From the NCBI GenBank assembly GCA_026122225.1, contig JANEZZ010001398.1, positions 62,001-126,000 of the forward strand: a stretch of 64,000 nt of DNA, read 5' to 3'. The notes beneath the pieces were generated by a model that saw only the letters and a program-made list of their open reading frames with translations, did not search any database and was not told the origin of the DNA. The translations under genes were made by a program, and so were the position numbers. Within the stretch, counting starts at the first letter, position 1; every line of letters begins with the position of its first letter. Shown one piece after another: positions 20,970 to 33,302 of this stretch. Source of the stretch: Heloderma charlesbogerti. Taxonomy: Eukaryota; Chordata; Lepidosauria; Squamata; Helodermatidae.

Positions 20970-22310
20970 CAGAGAGTAACAGGGGCTGAAGCTTTGTGTG
21001 TCACTGAGAACAACTGACCCAGCTGAATCAGACATTCTGAGGGGGTTTTCTTCTAAGTTTCATCAAGGGGAAGCTGGAGAAAGTAGAACCCAGGGCAGAA
21101 GTGTCGCAGTCATACATATCAGGCCTCTATGAATACAAGCTTCTCATGGTATGCCTATGTCCCATGTTCTATCTTGAGCATGGTGGAGGGGCACATGCAC
21201 AACAATGCCCCCTCTCACTGTGGGAATAGAATCACTGGCCAGGTAAGCATGGGAACCATCCCCAAGCATTGAGAAATAAAGAAAAAAGAGGAATCAAGCA
21301 GCATGCATATATTTGCAAGCCATACCTCAAATGAGCTCCGACAAAGTGGTGCTATGAAGAGCTGGGATATATGTTCTTCAGCTGGAAATCCACTTTGCAA
21401 ATGCATTAGTGTCCCATTTTGTATATAGTGGGGCTGAGCTCTACCTCAATTTTCAAAAGCTCTGGATTGCATGAAAATGTCCCTATCTGGTTCCAAGATG
21501 CACTTCCTAATCCTCCCGTTGTTGCTATTTTTCTCTGCCAGTTTTATAACATCATAGAAATAGCTGAAATTAAAAAACACTATTAAATGTGTTACATTTA
21601 ATTTAACGGGGAATCATGTTTGGTTACAGAAATTATTACCATATACATTCTGCAGAGTACAACATGCAGGTAATGGGAGCGCTTTTTAGTGCAGGCCGTT
21701 AATGAACATGAGCCATTGCAATGAACATACAGTGTATCTTTGTTTTTAAATGTTTTATGGAACTGCAGAACATGATCCTAATCCTACATCCTCACAGAGA
21801 TATATTGGCAGTTAAGCTACTTAGCAATTTAACCAAAGTATCCAGTCCTTAAGATGCATCTTTCCCCCTTCCAAAATAAAGAATATCCTATTTTCATGGG
21901 TAACCTACACAAAAAAATATAAGTCCTACACAGGTAGTCATTTGCACACAAGTTGAGCCAAACTGCATAGGGGATATGGGCATGCATGTGTCCTGCTATG
22001 GCTGGGCCAAGCCAACTATGGGGCAAATCCAATAGTCAGTCAGAAAACAGGCAAAAAGATCAAGCATTCTTGTATCAGTCCAGCAAGAAGGCAGTTCAAA
22101 GCAAGAGAAATCAGTAAACAGACAAAGGCAAAGAGCAGAGTATTACCTCTCAAGAAGGAGAGTTCCAAGGGAAGGGTCTGCAGCAGCACAGCCAAGGTCA
22201 ATACACAGGAAAGCGGACCAACAGAAATGCAGTCCAAAAAGCAGAGTCTAGCAGGAGTCCAAAGGTCAGCAGCATAGAGGATCAGTCAAGAAGCAAGGTC
22301 AGGGAAGCAC
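20970..22310. other. Unannotated stretch
   Basis: No gene seen. The part from 22025 on has a low-complexity AAGCA/CAGCAA character and continues past the foldback at 22783-23060. It may be an old unrecognised repeat. Confidence 0.4.
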
Positions 22311-22782
22311 TAGGGATGTACGAAAGTCACTTACCTTTTCGCAGAGGTGCTTCGTGGTGGGGGGGAGGTGCTTCGCTTCTCCCCCCGAAGTACAGGCGAG
22401 GGGGGGGAGGTGTCCCGCCTCGCCCAGCTGAAATTCAGGCTGGGGAGAAGCGCCCCGTCTCCCTGGCCGAAAAACAAAGTGTAAAAAAAAAAAAACCCGT
22501 GATAGGCTACGTTAATCATTATGTAGCCTATCACGGGGTTTTGTGTGTTTTTTTACACTTTGTAATGGCAGCGGCTGGTCAGAAGACCGGCTGCCGCCCC
22601 CGCCCCCAACGAAAGGCCGACGAACCGCCGCCGGGACCCACTGCCAGGAGGGACATTCGCCAAAGGTAAGTCCCATCCCGGGGGGGGCGGGGGGCGGAGA
22701 ATTTCACCGCCGATTTCGGGGGACCGAATGCGTTGGCGCTCGGCCCCCTGAAGATTCGGGGAGAAATTCTCTGCCATCCCTA
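22311..22782 (-). mobile_element. Foldback copy 10 (type B, short 472-bp form)
   Basis: The TSD GGAAGCAC is perfect at 22303-22310 and 22783-22790. It has a single core palindrome, GTGATAGGCTACGTTAATC / ATGTAGCCTATCACGG (22498-22538). It is therefore an internally deleted or minimal version that retains both ends, CACTTACCTTTTCG (left) and CAAAGGTAAGTCCC (right). Confidence 0.9.
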
Positions 22783-24459
22783 GGAAGCACCAGTTCAAAG
22801 CACTAAAACTGATAGAAAGAAGTTGTTCCAGCAAACAGCAGGTCTAAACTGAAGATTTCTATGCTGGAGCTTCCACAGCCCCACTCAGGACTCAGCTGCA
22901 TCACATTAGAGGCCTGTGTAAGACGTCCTCCTCACAAGAAGGGCCCTACTCACAAGAAGTCCTTTACTCATAAGGAGCCCTCTTCAGCAAGTGAGCACTC
23001 CTTTGCCTGGCCGCTGTCCTAGCCTGAATCTTAAGGCCAGGACAGTGTTCTTGGGGGCTAGGTGGTGGGTTGCCATTCCTCTCTGCCTCTGGAGGAGGCA
23101 GATCTGAAGGCATCATAGTGTGTTGCATTACATTTTGCATTTTCCTTTTCCCCCACCCTCCTTAAAAACAGGTGCAGGTTCAGTGCTGGCATTTGAACTT
23201 GGACACATAGAATTGTGCTCTGAAAGTGCCAATTGAATTTCATTCCAATGTCTCCATACTCAGAAAAGTTATTTTGTTATATAGACAGACTGTTACAAAC
23301 AGACTAGGGTTGTATGAGAATTTTGCTTACGTTTGTTTATGACCAGAATCTACCCAGTTTGCACGTCCTGAACTGACTGCAAATTTGACTGCAAGTCAAA
23401 GCTTGTACATTCCTGAGCTTTGTGATGCTGTTCGTGGGAAGAAAAATGTGTTCCAAAGTGCATTCATTACAAAAATATACATGAAAAAAATGCATACAGT
23501 TTTAAAAGCCTGCACAAAACATGCTTTAATCAATGGGATAAGATCGCATTCTTTTGAATGTGCACCCAAATACTCACCCAAGTACTTCATGATTTTCACA
23601 TGAAAAGGGAGAAAAAAGCTTGCAACCTGATATGGATGTGAGTCAGAAAGAGCTTTGTGATGGCATTCAGAAAACCTCAACAAACTTGAATTTTGCTAAA
23701 ACAGACAGACAGAACAAAATACCAAATGAAATAATGAAACCAAAGGCCTTTGTTTAGTGAGCTTCTTCAACTTCTTACAAGTTTGAGTCTCATTGTGACC
23801 ACACAGCAGTCAATTCGCGCATTGCACTGGGCTGATTTTCCACTCACGCAAACTAATAAGAATGCTAGCTCAACTGTAGCAGCTTCCATGATCTTCAGCA
23901 TATATTTGCATGCATTAGAATTCATGGAAATCACTGAGGAAGAACTTGCTGAATGACTGATTCACATGTTACATTGTCTGTGCAAGGGGATATCTCCCAT
24001 GAGAGGGCCAAAATACGCATGGTAAAACCAAGCAAACCACCCACCAAAATTGTGCATGTTGTTAAATCCTCCAGAGTTCTTCAGATGATAGAAAATCTTC
24101 TTCCCACATCCCACCTAGCCTTCCTACCCCCTATCTCACCATGAAGAGTTATGGAGAACTTGAAAGTTTCTAAAATCTTTTGTGGAATTTTGGTTGGACC
24201 TAATAAATGTATTGCCCAACTGTGGATTTTGGATTTTTTTCCTCATGGACTAGCATGGCTATCTTTGTTTTTTTAATGTAAAACCAAGGTAATTCCAGCT
24301 CTTTGGAATCATTCTGATGTTCAAAGAACTGTGCAAATGCCACTCAAGAACTAGAATATATGTTTTTATCTCAGAGGGGGGCATGCCTTCTCCCCAAAAC
24401 AGTTTGAAGTAGCAAAGGGAACTGGTGTAGGTGGCACAGTCATAGAGGGCAGTTAGTGG
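22783..24459. other. Unannotated stretch
   Basis: No gene recognised. At 23305 a TAGGGTTGTATGAGAATTTT resembles a hAT-type terminus, but no matching end or TSD was found. Confidence 0.35.
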
Positions 24460-24588
24460 TAGGGATGGCAGAGAATTCTGCCATGGACTCCAGTGAGGCT
24501 GGATTCTTAGAATCCGGCCCCCCGGAATCCATGGCGGAACAGCCTCCCCCCCCGCCACCCCATGGAATCCCCCCAGGACGGAGCTTAC

Positions 24589-25893
24589 ATCGACCATCGT
24601 CCATGGTATCCTTCTGGATAGGTTGTCTGGGTTGGGAGTTGGAGGCACTGCACTGCAGTGGTTCCACTCCTACTTGGATGGCCAACTCCAGAAGGTGGTG
24701 CTGGGGGATGATTGCTCTGTGCCTTGGCAATTGTGCCATGGCGTTCCACGTGGCTCTATTTTATCCCCCATGCTATTTAACGTCTACATGAAACCACTGG
24801 AGGAGGTTATCTGGAGGTGTGGGCTGAGGTGCCATCAATATGCAGATGACACCCAGCTCTACCTCTCTTTTACATCAAACCCAGGTGAGGCAGTGGCTGT
24901 TCTGAATCAGGGCCTGGGCATGGTAATGGACTGGATGAGGGCCAATAAACTGAAACTCAATCCAGACAAGACGGAGGTACTGTTAGTGGGTGGTTCTGCC
25001 CGGCTAGGTGATATGCAACCTGTTCTGGAGGGGGTTGCACTCCCCCTAAAGGATCACTTTCATAGTTTGGGGGTGCTTTTGGATCCAGAACTGTCACTTG
25101 AGGCACAGGTGAACTCAGTGGCACGGAGCACTTTTTATCAGCTTAGGCTGGTATACCAACTACACCCTTATCTGGACAGAGATAGCCTAGCTACAGTTAT
25201 CCATGCTCTGATAACTTCTCGTCCGGATTATTGCAATGCGTTATATGTGGGGCTGCCTTTGAAAATGGTCCGGAAACTTCAGCTGGTCCAAAATAGGGCA
25301 GCAAGATTGTTAACAGGGATGGGCCTGTGAGCTCATATTACACCAGTACTTTTTCAGCTGCACTGGCTGCCAGTCCATTTCCGGGCCCGATTCAAAGCGC
25401 TGGTATTAACATTTAAAGCCCTTAATGGCTTGGGGCCAGGTTATCTGAAGGATCGCCTCCTCCCATATGTGCCTGCCCGGACCTTAAGATCATCGTCAGC
25501 GGCCCTTCTCCATGAGCCCCTGCCAAAGGAAGTGAGGTGGGTAGCTACTGGGAGGAGGGCTTTCTCTGCTGTGGCACCCCAGCTCTGGAATGAGCTCCCT
25601 GGTGAGGTTCGTCTGGCACCTACATTGTATTCCTGTTGGCACCAGGTGAAGACCTTTTTATTTTCCCAGGCATTTTAGCTTTCTAAACTTTTAGCTTTGC
25701 TGTTTTAAATCTGTATTTTAAACTCCTGCATTGCTGCTAGGTTGTATTGTGGTTGTATTGTTATATTGTGGTTTTAATGTTCTATATATTTTAAATTGTT
25801 TTATTGTGTGCTGTTTGGTTTTAATTTTTGTGAACCACACAGAAAGCTTCGGCTATTGGGCAGTATAGAAATTAATTAAATAAATAAATAAAT
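24589..25893 (+). mobile_element. L2-type LINE, 5'-truncated
   Basis: Begins at reverse transcriptase motif A (ATCGACCAT, with a 7-bp CGTCCAT duplication causing a frameshift) and ends with GAACCACACAGAAAGCTTCG, then CTATTGGGCAGTATAGAAAT and (TAAA)n. The 3' end is the one shared by squamate L2 elements. It is bounded on both sides by the same foldback. Confidence 0.85.
24623..25680 (+). pseudogene. L2 reverse transcriptase, one in-frame stop
   Basis: The frame contains GVGGTALQWFHSYLDGQLQK, motif B GVPRGSILSPMLFNVYMKPL, motif C HQYADDTQLYL, then MRANKLKLNPDKTEVLLVG, LGVLLDPELSLEAQVNSVA and YCNALYVGLPLKMVRKLQ. It stops at TGA (25328-25330) in the string GGCCTGTGAGCTC, and the same frame continues to 25678 with AFSAVAPQLWNELPGEVRL. 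The stop is best read as CGA to TGA, a methyl-CpG transition. Apart from this and the 5' truncation the frame is intact, so the copy is fairly young. Confidence 0.85.
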
Positions 25894-26400
25894 AACCTGG
25901 CAGTGGATGCGGCGGCGGCGGCAGCTCTGGCAGCGGCGGCTCCAGCTAGTCTCCGAGCCGGCCACTGCCAGGCTGCTGCGGCCGCAAATGGAGGCTGTCA
26001 TAGCAGCCGCCATTTGCATCCTTGCAATCAGCCATGATAGGCTATGTAAATGTTTATGTAGCCTATCACAGCAAAGAGCAGGGACGCAAATGGTGTAGCG
26101 GCCACCAATTGCGTGGCTGCCTTTACCGTGATAGGCTACGTAAATACTTATGTAGCCTATCACAGCTGACTGCAAGGATGCAAATGGTGGCCACTACAAA
26201 GGCCGCCATTTGTGGCCGCAGCAGCCCGGCCACGGACGGAACACCGGCTGTGGCCAGCCCCAGCTGGCAGCTCCACAGAGCCACCGCAGAGCGGATCCAG
26301 CCAGGAAGGATTCCGGGGGGAGGGACGGAGTGCCTCCCCCTCCACTGCGGATTGTCCGGCGCGGAACCAGGTAAGACTTTTGTACATCCCTAGTTAGTGG

Positions 26401-28238
26401 CAGCGTATCCAATATCCCATATCTAATACAGTATCTAACCCATATCCAAGCAGGGGTTTAGCATCCTTCTCTGAAGCACCCGAAGAGCCACACCCACATC
26501 TTGGGCTGGAAAAAGCTGCTTTGCTAGGAATGGACAACCACTAGTGAAGAAACACAGTGAAGGGTGGCCACCTGAAAGGCCAATACTTCAAAAGGGGAGA
26601 GCTGGAAATTTTTGTAATTTAAAGCCAGGGAGTGGGGGAGAAAGGGGTAATTTCTTTCCCTGAGTTGGAAGTCTATATGCTGGCTTGGCCTCAGTGCTGT
26701 AACTGGAGACAACAACTTACAAATAAAAGCTGCCTGCAGTACTGCTGGACTCTTGTAATTATGGAAGCTACGGAAGGACATGTGCATGCTAACTTTTTAC
26801 ATTGTATATTGCATCCATTTTATTTTTAATCGACAAGCTGCAACAGTCAGTCATCTGTGAAAAAGAAAAGTCCATCTCATTAAATCAGCATTTCCTTCTG
26901 AAGTCAATCTGGGACACCAGAAGGGGTTGAACTGGACCACCAGCACCCCCAGGCCTGAGGTCGTCCCCCGTAGCAATTACAGCCATGACGCTTCTTGAAA
27001 TGCCACTTTATAAGCAAATAATTTTAATAGGGAGGATTTACTGAAAACATGGGATATACTTTTCATACCTGATAACAATTTTGATTCTGGAAGGACCAAA
27101 AAAGATGTAAGAACCAACATCTTAAAGGTGGCAGGTAAATAGAAGACTTGAGCTAGAGTGAGGCTACAGGGGGACACATGCTTTCCAGGAAATTGAAGGT
27201 GGCATGACAGAGGGATCGTAACCCATGGTGTAGCCGCTCGTTTCTTTTGTCCTACTATTATCTCTAGTCAAACAGCCATTTTAGGTTTTGGAAGTGCTAC
27301 AAAAACATGCAAAACCCATGGATGGGAGAAGATAACGGGATGAGTGTGCACAGCGTGAGAGCAATGATGCCTCTGGCATACCACCGTCAGCACTGAAAAC
27401 AACAACACTCACCTGTCTCCAGGGTCAATGGACCATTATTGCAAGTCCTGGTATTGTGTGAAGAAAGCTCTGGAGACTAAGCACAAGTCGTTCCAGGTAG
27501 CTTACTAAGCTAGCCCAAGCATCAAGTCACAGGAGTCTGAATCCAAGCCTCAGATCTCCTGGCGCTTGGCTTGTGAGCTTCTGTTCTTAGCTTAAGCCTT
27601 GCCATGCTGGCAAGAAGGATTATCTAAATCATTCCATTCCTATCTGCTTTACCTGCCAGACATTTATGCCCTGTAAAAATAACCACATTCTGCTCATTTA
27701 TAGGCATCTAGTTTAAGAGTCTGGTAGCAAACAGGTAACAGCCGCTAAATGTTCAAATTATGTAGCCATTTGCAGATGTGAAATGGTGGGCAGATCTGTT
27801 AGGCACTTTGGTAATGCTGTAATTTGAAAGCATTCACCACTTGTGTGTCCATGAAACGACATTATCAAAACTTTCTGCCATTCAGCACAGCTAATACAGA
27901 CAAATCCAACACGGTAAATTTGTTAATACTGCCAAATCCATGCTTCTGATTCAAGAGCTGCTTATCTCCAATGCACAAAATATTTACATTATCATCCCTT
28001 TCTGAGTTATGCCCCTTTTTTAAATATATCAAGCAAGGAAACAGCATCAGTGATTTTAATTTTTTTAAGCCAGATGATTGTATTTCACTGTAGGAACTGG
28101 GTGATGAGTAATTCAAATCCCCTAGGCTTAATCCATCATTGGACATGTATTACTTCATTGTTCTAAACATTTATCTTAATAAATGCCAGAATCTTACACC
28201 TTTCTACAAAATAGCATTACAGCTGCCCCTCAGTTATG
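26401..28238. other. Unannotated stretch
   Basis: 1.8 kb of unique-looking AT-rich DNA. No gene, splice-bounded frame or repeat was recognised. Confidence 0.4.
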
Positions 28239-28627
28239 AAATTAATAGCATCGATGCTTTCAAACTGTGGTGCTGGAGAAGACTCTTACGAGTCCCCTGG
28301 ACTGCAAGGAGGTCAAATCAGTCAATCCTAAAGGAAATCAACCCTGACTGCTCATTGGAAGGACAGATACTGAAGCTGAAGCTGAAATATTTTGGCCACC
28401 TAATGCAAAGAGAAAACTCTCTGGAAAAGACCCTGATGCTGGGAAAGACTAAAGGCAAAAGGAGAAGGGGACGGCAGAGGATGAGATGGCTAGATAGCAT
28501 CACCAATGCAATGAATATGAACTTGAGCACACTCCAGGAGAGAGTGCAGGACAGGAAGGCCTGGCGTGCTATGGTCCATGGGGTCATGAAGAGTCGGACA
28601 CGACTGCACGACTGAACAACAACAAAA
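28239..28627 (+). mobile_element. BovB LINE, short 5'-truncated copy
   Basis: Encodes IDAFKLWCWRRLLRVPWTAR through RENSLEKTLMLGKTKGK and ends SRTRLHD, stop, GACTGAACAACAACAAAA. AAATTAA precedes (28229-28235) and follows (28631-28637) the insert, a likely target duplication. The 382-bp frame is open throughout, so this is a recent 5'-truncated insertion. Confidence 0.88.
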
Positions 28628-28815
28628 CCAAATTAAGGCATGTATAAAGCAGGACTCCACATGCACATGAACACGTTTTGAAAAATGTCGCTCCACCCCC
28701 ACCATGAGATGATAATTCTGGCATTTATAAAGCACATTTCAAGTGCTATAAGCATTTCATGCACGTTACCTAAGGACCAAAGTCAGTATTACTCTATATC
28801 TATTTATATTACTCT
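28628..28815. other. No feature seen
   Basis: Short unannotated stretch between a BovB and an L2 fragment. Confidence 0.4.
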
Positions 28816-29168
28816 ATATCTATTTATTTATTTCATTTCTATACTGCCCAATAGCTGAAGCTCTCTGGGCAGTTCACAAAAATTAAAACCAAAAAGCGCA
28901 CAGTAAAACACTACAAAATATAAAAACATTAAAACCACAATATAACAATACAACCAGAATAAAACCTAGCAGCAATGCAGAGATTTAAAATACAGATTTA
29001 AAACAGCAAAGCTAAAAGTCTAGAAAGCTAAAATGCCTGGGAAAAACAAAAGGTCTTCACCTGGTGCTGGAAGGAATACAATGTAGGTACCAGGCAAGTC
29101 TCACTAGGGAGGTGATTCCACAGCTGGTGTGCCACTGCAGAAAAGGCCCTCCTCCTAGTAGCCACCTC
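28816..29168 (-). mobile_element. L2-type LINE 3' fragment
   Basis: On the minus strand it encodes AFSAVAHQLWNHLPSETCL and TLYSFQHQVKTFCFSQAF, matching the C-terminus of the L2 at 25556-25678. The same 3' UTR follows (GTGAACTGCCCAGAGAGCTT), ending in a TAAA-type tail at 28816. It is truncated at about 29168. Confidence 0.85.
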
Positions 29169-29842
29169 ATTTATTACTCTAAATGTGCACTTGCTGCTGA
29201 AAGCAACAGCTAGGCACATAGTTGCCCCCTTCACCTCTGTAGCATCTGGTACAATTTACCTTGTGTCATGATGTCATCACAGCATTCCACATTTCCCCAT
29301 ATATCCACTCTTCATCATTGGCTGCCAGTAGTGGGGGTTGGGGGGAGTGGCAGGAAAACATGGAGCATGATGATGTCATAATATAGAATCATAGAATCAT
29401 AAAATAGTAAGGTTGGAAGGGGCCTACAAGGCCATTGAGTCCAATCCCCTGCTCAATGCAAGAATCTAAGTCAGAGCATCCTTGACAGATGGCAGTCCAG
29501 CCTCATCTTGAACGCCTCCAGTGTGAGCCCACTACCTCCCTAGGGAATTGGTTCCAATGTCATATTGCTCTAACAGTCAGGAAGTTTTCCTGATGTTCAG
29601 CCAGAATCTGGCTTCCTGTAACTTGAGCCCATTATTCCGTGTCCTGCACTTTGGGATGATCAAGAAGAGATCCTGGCCTTCCTCTCTGTGGCAACCTTTC
29701 AAGTACTTGAAGAGCACTATTATATCTCCCCTCAGTCTTCTCTTCTCAAGGCTAAACATGCCCAGTTCTTTCTGTCTCTCCTCACAGGGCGTTGTTTCCA
29801 GTCCCCTGTTCATCCTTGTTGCCCTCCTCTGAACCCTCTCCA

Positions 29843-30615
29843 TAGGGATGGCGGAGAATTTCTCCACGAATCTCGGGGAGGCCGAATGCCAACGCATTCA
29901 GCCCCCCGAAATTGGCAGTGAAATTCTCTGCCACCCCCCCCCCCCAGGATGGGACTTACCTCCCTCGAATGTCCCTCTCGGCGGCAGTTCGATAGGGGTG
30001 GGGGTGGCGGCCGGTCTTCCGACCGGCTGCCACTGCCACCATTACAAAGTGAATGTAAAAAAACAACAACACACACACGTGATAGGCTACGTAACGATTT
30101 ACGTAGCCTATCACGGCTAGATTTCCAAAGTCAGCCGTGATAGGCTACGTAAATCGTTACGTAGCCGACCACGGGTGACTTTGAAAAAAAAAAAAGTGTG
30201 TACGCCCATGGGCGCCGCCTTTTGCATTCCTTATTTGGGCCCGGGTAGTCTACGTAAATCTTTACGTAGATTACCCGGGCCCAAATAAGGAACGCAAATG
30301 GCGGTGCCCATGGGTGCCGCCATTTGCGTATGTGCTTTTTTTTTTTTTTCAAAGTCACCCGCGATAGGCTACGTAACAATTTACGTAGCCTATCATGGCT
30401 GACTTTGGAAATCTAGCCATGATAGGCTACGTAAATCATTACATAGCCTATCACGTGTGTGTGTTGTTGTTGTTTTACATTCACTTTTTTATTTTGCGGC
30501 CGGGGAGACGGGGCGCCTCCCCCCCCGGCCTGAACTTCAGGCCGAGAACCGAAGCACCTCCCCCCCACCGCGAAGCAAGCTGTGGGACCAGGTAAGTGAC
30601 TTTCGTACATCCCTA
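29843..30615 (+). mobile_element. Foldback copy 12 (type B)
   Basis: The TSD CCTCTCCA is perfect at 29835-29842 and 30616-30623, inside the CR1. Its core mirrors around about 30258 (TAGTCTACGTAAATCTTTAC). Flanking units GTGATAGGCTACGTAACGAT and its inverted partner are separated by GCTAGATTTCCAAAGTCAGC on the left and its complement on the right. Donors at both ends are intact. Confidence 0.9.
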
Positions 30616-30987
30616 CCTCTCCAGTTTGTCTGCATCCTTCTTAAAATGTGGCACCCAGAACTGGACACAGTACTCCAGATGAGGCCTAACCAGTGCTGAG
30701 TAGAGGGGAACTACTACTTCCTGAGATCTGGAAGCTATGCTTCTATTAATGCAGCCCAAAATAGAATTGGCCTTTTTTGCAGCCACATCACATTGTTGGC
30801 TCATATCCAGCTTGTGATCTACAACAATTCCAAGATCCTTCTTGCTTGTAGTGTTGTTGAGCCATGTATCCCCCATCTTGTAACTGTGCATTTGGTTTCT
30901 TTTTCCTAGGTGCAGAACTTGGCATTTATCCCCACTAAATTTAATTATCTTGTTTTCTGTCCAGCACTCCAGTCTATCAAGATCACA

Positions 30988-31713
30988 TTAAATTTTGTTT
31001 CTGTCTTCCAAAGTATTAGCTATCCTGCCCAATTTTGTGTAATCTACATATGTGATCAGCATTCCCTGCACCTCCTCCTCCAAGTCATTAATAAAAATGT
31101 TGAAGAGCACCGGACCCAGGACTGAGCCCTGCGGTACCCCACTCATTACCTCTCCCCAGTTTGAGAAGATCCAATTGATAAGCACTCTTTGAACCCGATT
31201 CTGTAGCCAACTGAGGATCCACTGGAATCGTTGTTTCAGCTAGCCCACTTTGAGCTAATTTGCTCATCAGGATATCATGGGGCACTTTGTTGAAAGCTTT
31301 GCTGAAGTCGAGGTATATGATTCCACAGCATTCCCACAGTCCACAAGGGAAGTTACCTGATCCAAAAATGAGATCAGATTCATCTGGCAGGATTTGTTCT
31401 TGACAAATCCATGTTGGCTTCGAGTAATCACTGCATTGTTTTCAAGGTGCATACAGATGGATTGCTTTATCATCTGCACCAGAATTTTCCCATTGATTGA
31501 TGTCAGACTGACTGGTCTGTAGTTCCCAGGTTCCTCCTTTTGGCCCTTTTTGAAGATAGGGACAACATTAGCCCTCCTCCAGTCATCTGGCACTTCACCC
31601 ATCCTCCATGATTGCTCAAAGATAATAGACAGCGGTTCTGAGAGTTCTTCTGCCAGTTCCTTTATTACTCTAGGATGCAGTTCATCTGGCCCTGCTGATT
31701 TGAACTCATTCAA
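30988..31713 (-). pseudogene. CR1 reverse transcriptase, frameshifted and catalytically dead
   Basis: On the minus strand, 31713-31267 encodes KSAGPDELHPRVIKELAEEL, VPDDWRRANVVPIFKKG and EEPGNYRPVSLTSINGKI. After an indel, 31185-30988 encodes GVPQGSVLGPVLFNIFINDL and then ITYVDYTKLG. The last is motif C, where the family has a pair of aspartates (F/Y-A-D-D). Here it reads Y-V-D-Y, so the second catalytic aspartate is lost. Downstream fragments (30891-30613: KKDLGIVVDHKLDMSQQCD, LVRPHLEYCVQFW) and (29832-29577: RRLRGDIIVLFKYLKG) complete the protein. Confidence 0.88.
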
Positions 31714-31930
31714 AGTAATTCCTTGACCATATGCCTATCGATCTCAAGCTGCAATCCTGCCCCTTCAGCCTGTACTTTGCCTTTGCTGGGGGGTCATAGA
31801 CCCTCTTTCTGGAGAAGACTGAGCCAAAGTAGGAATTGAGCACCTCTGCCTTTGTCATCTGTTATCATTTTGCCATCCTTATTTAATAGCTGAACCACCA
31901 TTTCTTTCCTCTGACTTTAACTATGCAGTA

Positions 31931-32614
31931 ACTTGTATTAGGTATTATGAGGGGGATGAGGGGAACTAGATGTACAGCTGCTCCTGTGATTACAGCAGGG
32001 AAGCTGATCCTGAGAGGTTAGGGACTTCCCAGTCTACCTAGGGTTGTTCATGACTGAGGTGAGATTTGAACGGGGTACTTCTGGCTCACAATAGCTCCCA
32101 AAGCTTCCTAACCTAGCCATGGTGGTTGGGAGAAAGGGATTACCAAGAGGAACACCTGAGGCTACATTATGGTGGTAGGCCTTGGCGACATGATATCAGA
32201 CTGCCCATTTTCATTGAAAGCCCCTCCCATGCTGTACAAAGCAGTTACATCCACACGAGTGGAGACTGACTGCTCATTTTTGTTAAACACCGGCCAAACC
32301 ACATTCTGTGAGATGATTGCATTACACCCTATGATGGTGTATGAGCTGGCATAAGTGTAGCGGCTAGAACTGGGAACCAGAAACAGGCCAGTGTAAATCT
32401 TGCCTGAGCCATGAGTTCACAGGTGGATTTAAGCAAGCTGCTCTGCTCTAAGCCTCATCCAAATCTGCAATATAGGGGAGGGGGAGAGGAAGGAGAAGGA
32501 GAAGAATTTCCTTTATATGATTTTTGTAAGGATTACTATGATTCTGAATAAGATGCCATAATGTGACGTTAGCTATATGTCTTGGTAGGTCCACCCTTGA
32601 ATCTCTCTATGAAC
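31931..32614. other. Unannotated stretch
   Basis: No gene or repeat recognised. Confidence 0.4.
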
Positions 32615-33302
32615 TAGAGCTGTGCACAAATGGCCTCTCAAAATGCTCCAGCCTATTTGTGTGCAGAGAAATGGGGGGGGGGCAATTTCTCCAAATTTCT
32701 CCTAATGGAGGAGAAAATCTCCAACAGTTTCTCACAATTAGGGCTCACTGTTGACAGGGGTTGTTGCACAGGTTCTTTCTCTTTTCCTGAGGGTTTTTGG
32801 TTTATTGCACTGCTTCTGTAAGTGGCAATAGCATCAACTGTGTTGAGGCTTCCACTCTTCTGAGGAGGAATTATGAATTTCTTTTGGTGGTGTTTTTGAG
32901 CTTGCCTAATCACTGCGAGGCGGCCGAGGGTGCTGTGGGTGCTTTCTCTCTCTATTACACATCTTTCCATTGCTCTCCATCCTCCCAGGCCACCTGCACT
33001 TTCTGAACTGGAAAAGCCCCATGGGAGGAATTGCCTCATGATGTCTTCCTCATGACAGCTTTAACTGAAGTGCAGGAAGCTGAGGAGGCTACAGGCTGCC
33101 ACAGAGATGACTGTACAATGACAGACAGGACACTCATGAACACTTCCCAGCCACTTCATTGGGGGAGCCCAAGAACGCCAAAAAACCCATGAGAATTTTT
33201 CCAAAATTTCTTCTCCTTTGAATTTTTCAAAAGCAATTCCTTTTCTGTCAAACTGAATGAGAATGGTTTTTAAAAGTGGGAGAAATTTTCAGCAGAGCAC
33301 TA
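32615..33302 (+). mobile_element. Second hAT-like element, copy a (TAGAGCTGTGC family)
   Basis: A 688-bp element whose reverse complement is at 47351-48052. The ends are TAGAGCTGTGCACAAATGG and TTTCAGCAGAGCACTA. The flanks CTATGAAC and GTATCAAT match at 5 of 8, consistent with an old 8-bp duplication. No transposase frame. Its interior shares landmarks with copy b such as TCAACTGTGTTGAGGCTTCC and CATGATGTCTTCCTCATGA. Confidence 0.65.

Larger units (their letters stand above)
24460..26392 (+). mobile_element. Foldback copy 11 (type A), split by an L2 LINE
   Basis: The TSD GTTAGTGG is perfect at 24452-24459 and 26393-26400. The left 129 bp (to about 24588) and the right part from about 25893 join cleanly as GGAGCTTAC + CTGGCAGTGGATGCGG once the L2 is removed. 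Three core palindromes lie at 26031-26070, 26128-26166 and the spacer between. The right donor is ACCAGGTAAGAC. The LINE landed exactly in the left donor consensus. Confidence 0.88.
29389..31930 (-). mobile_element. CR1 LINE, split by a foldback
   Basis: A minus-strand CR1 of about 1.75 kb net. The 3' end is at 29389 with ATTCTATGATTCTATA (the CR1 terminal octamer-type repeat). The reverse transcriptase and C-terminal domain lie between 29577 and 31713 in broken frames. The foldback at 29843-30615 interrupts the thumb region. The 5' end fades near 31930. Confidence 0.9.

Noticed and set aside
23305..23700. A further foldback starting TAGGGTTGTATGAGAA
   Set aside because: No matching terminus, target duplication or palindromic core could be found.
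32653..33039. A 128-codon minus-strand frame
   Set aside because: It lies inside a non-coding hAT-like element and is broken in the second copy at 47351-48052.
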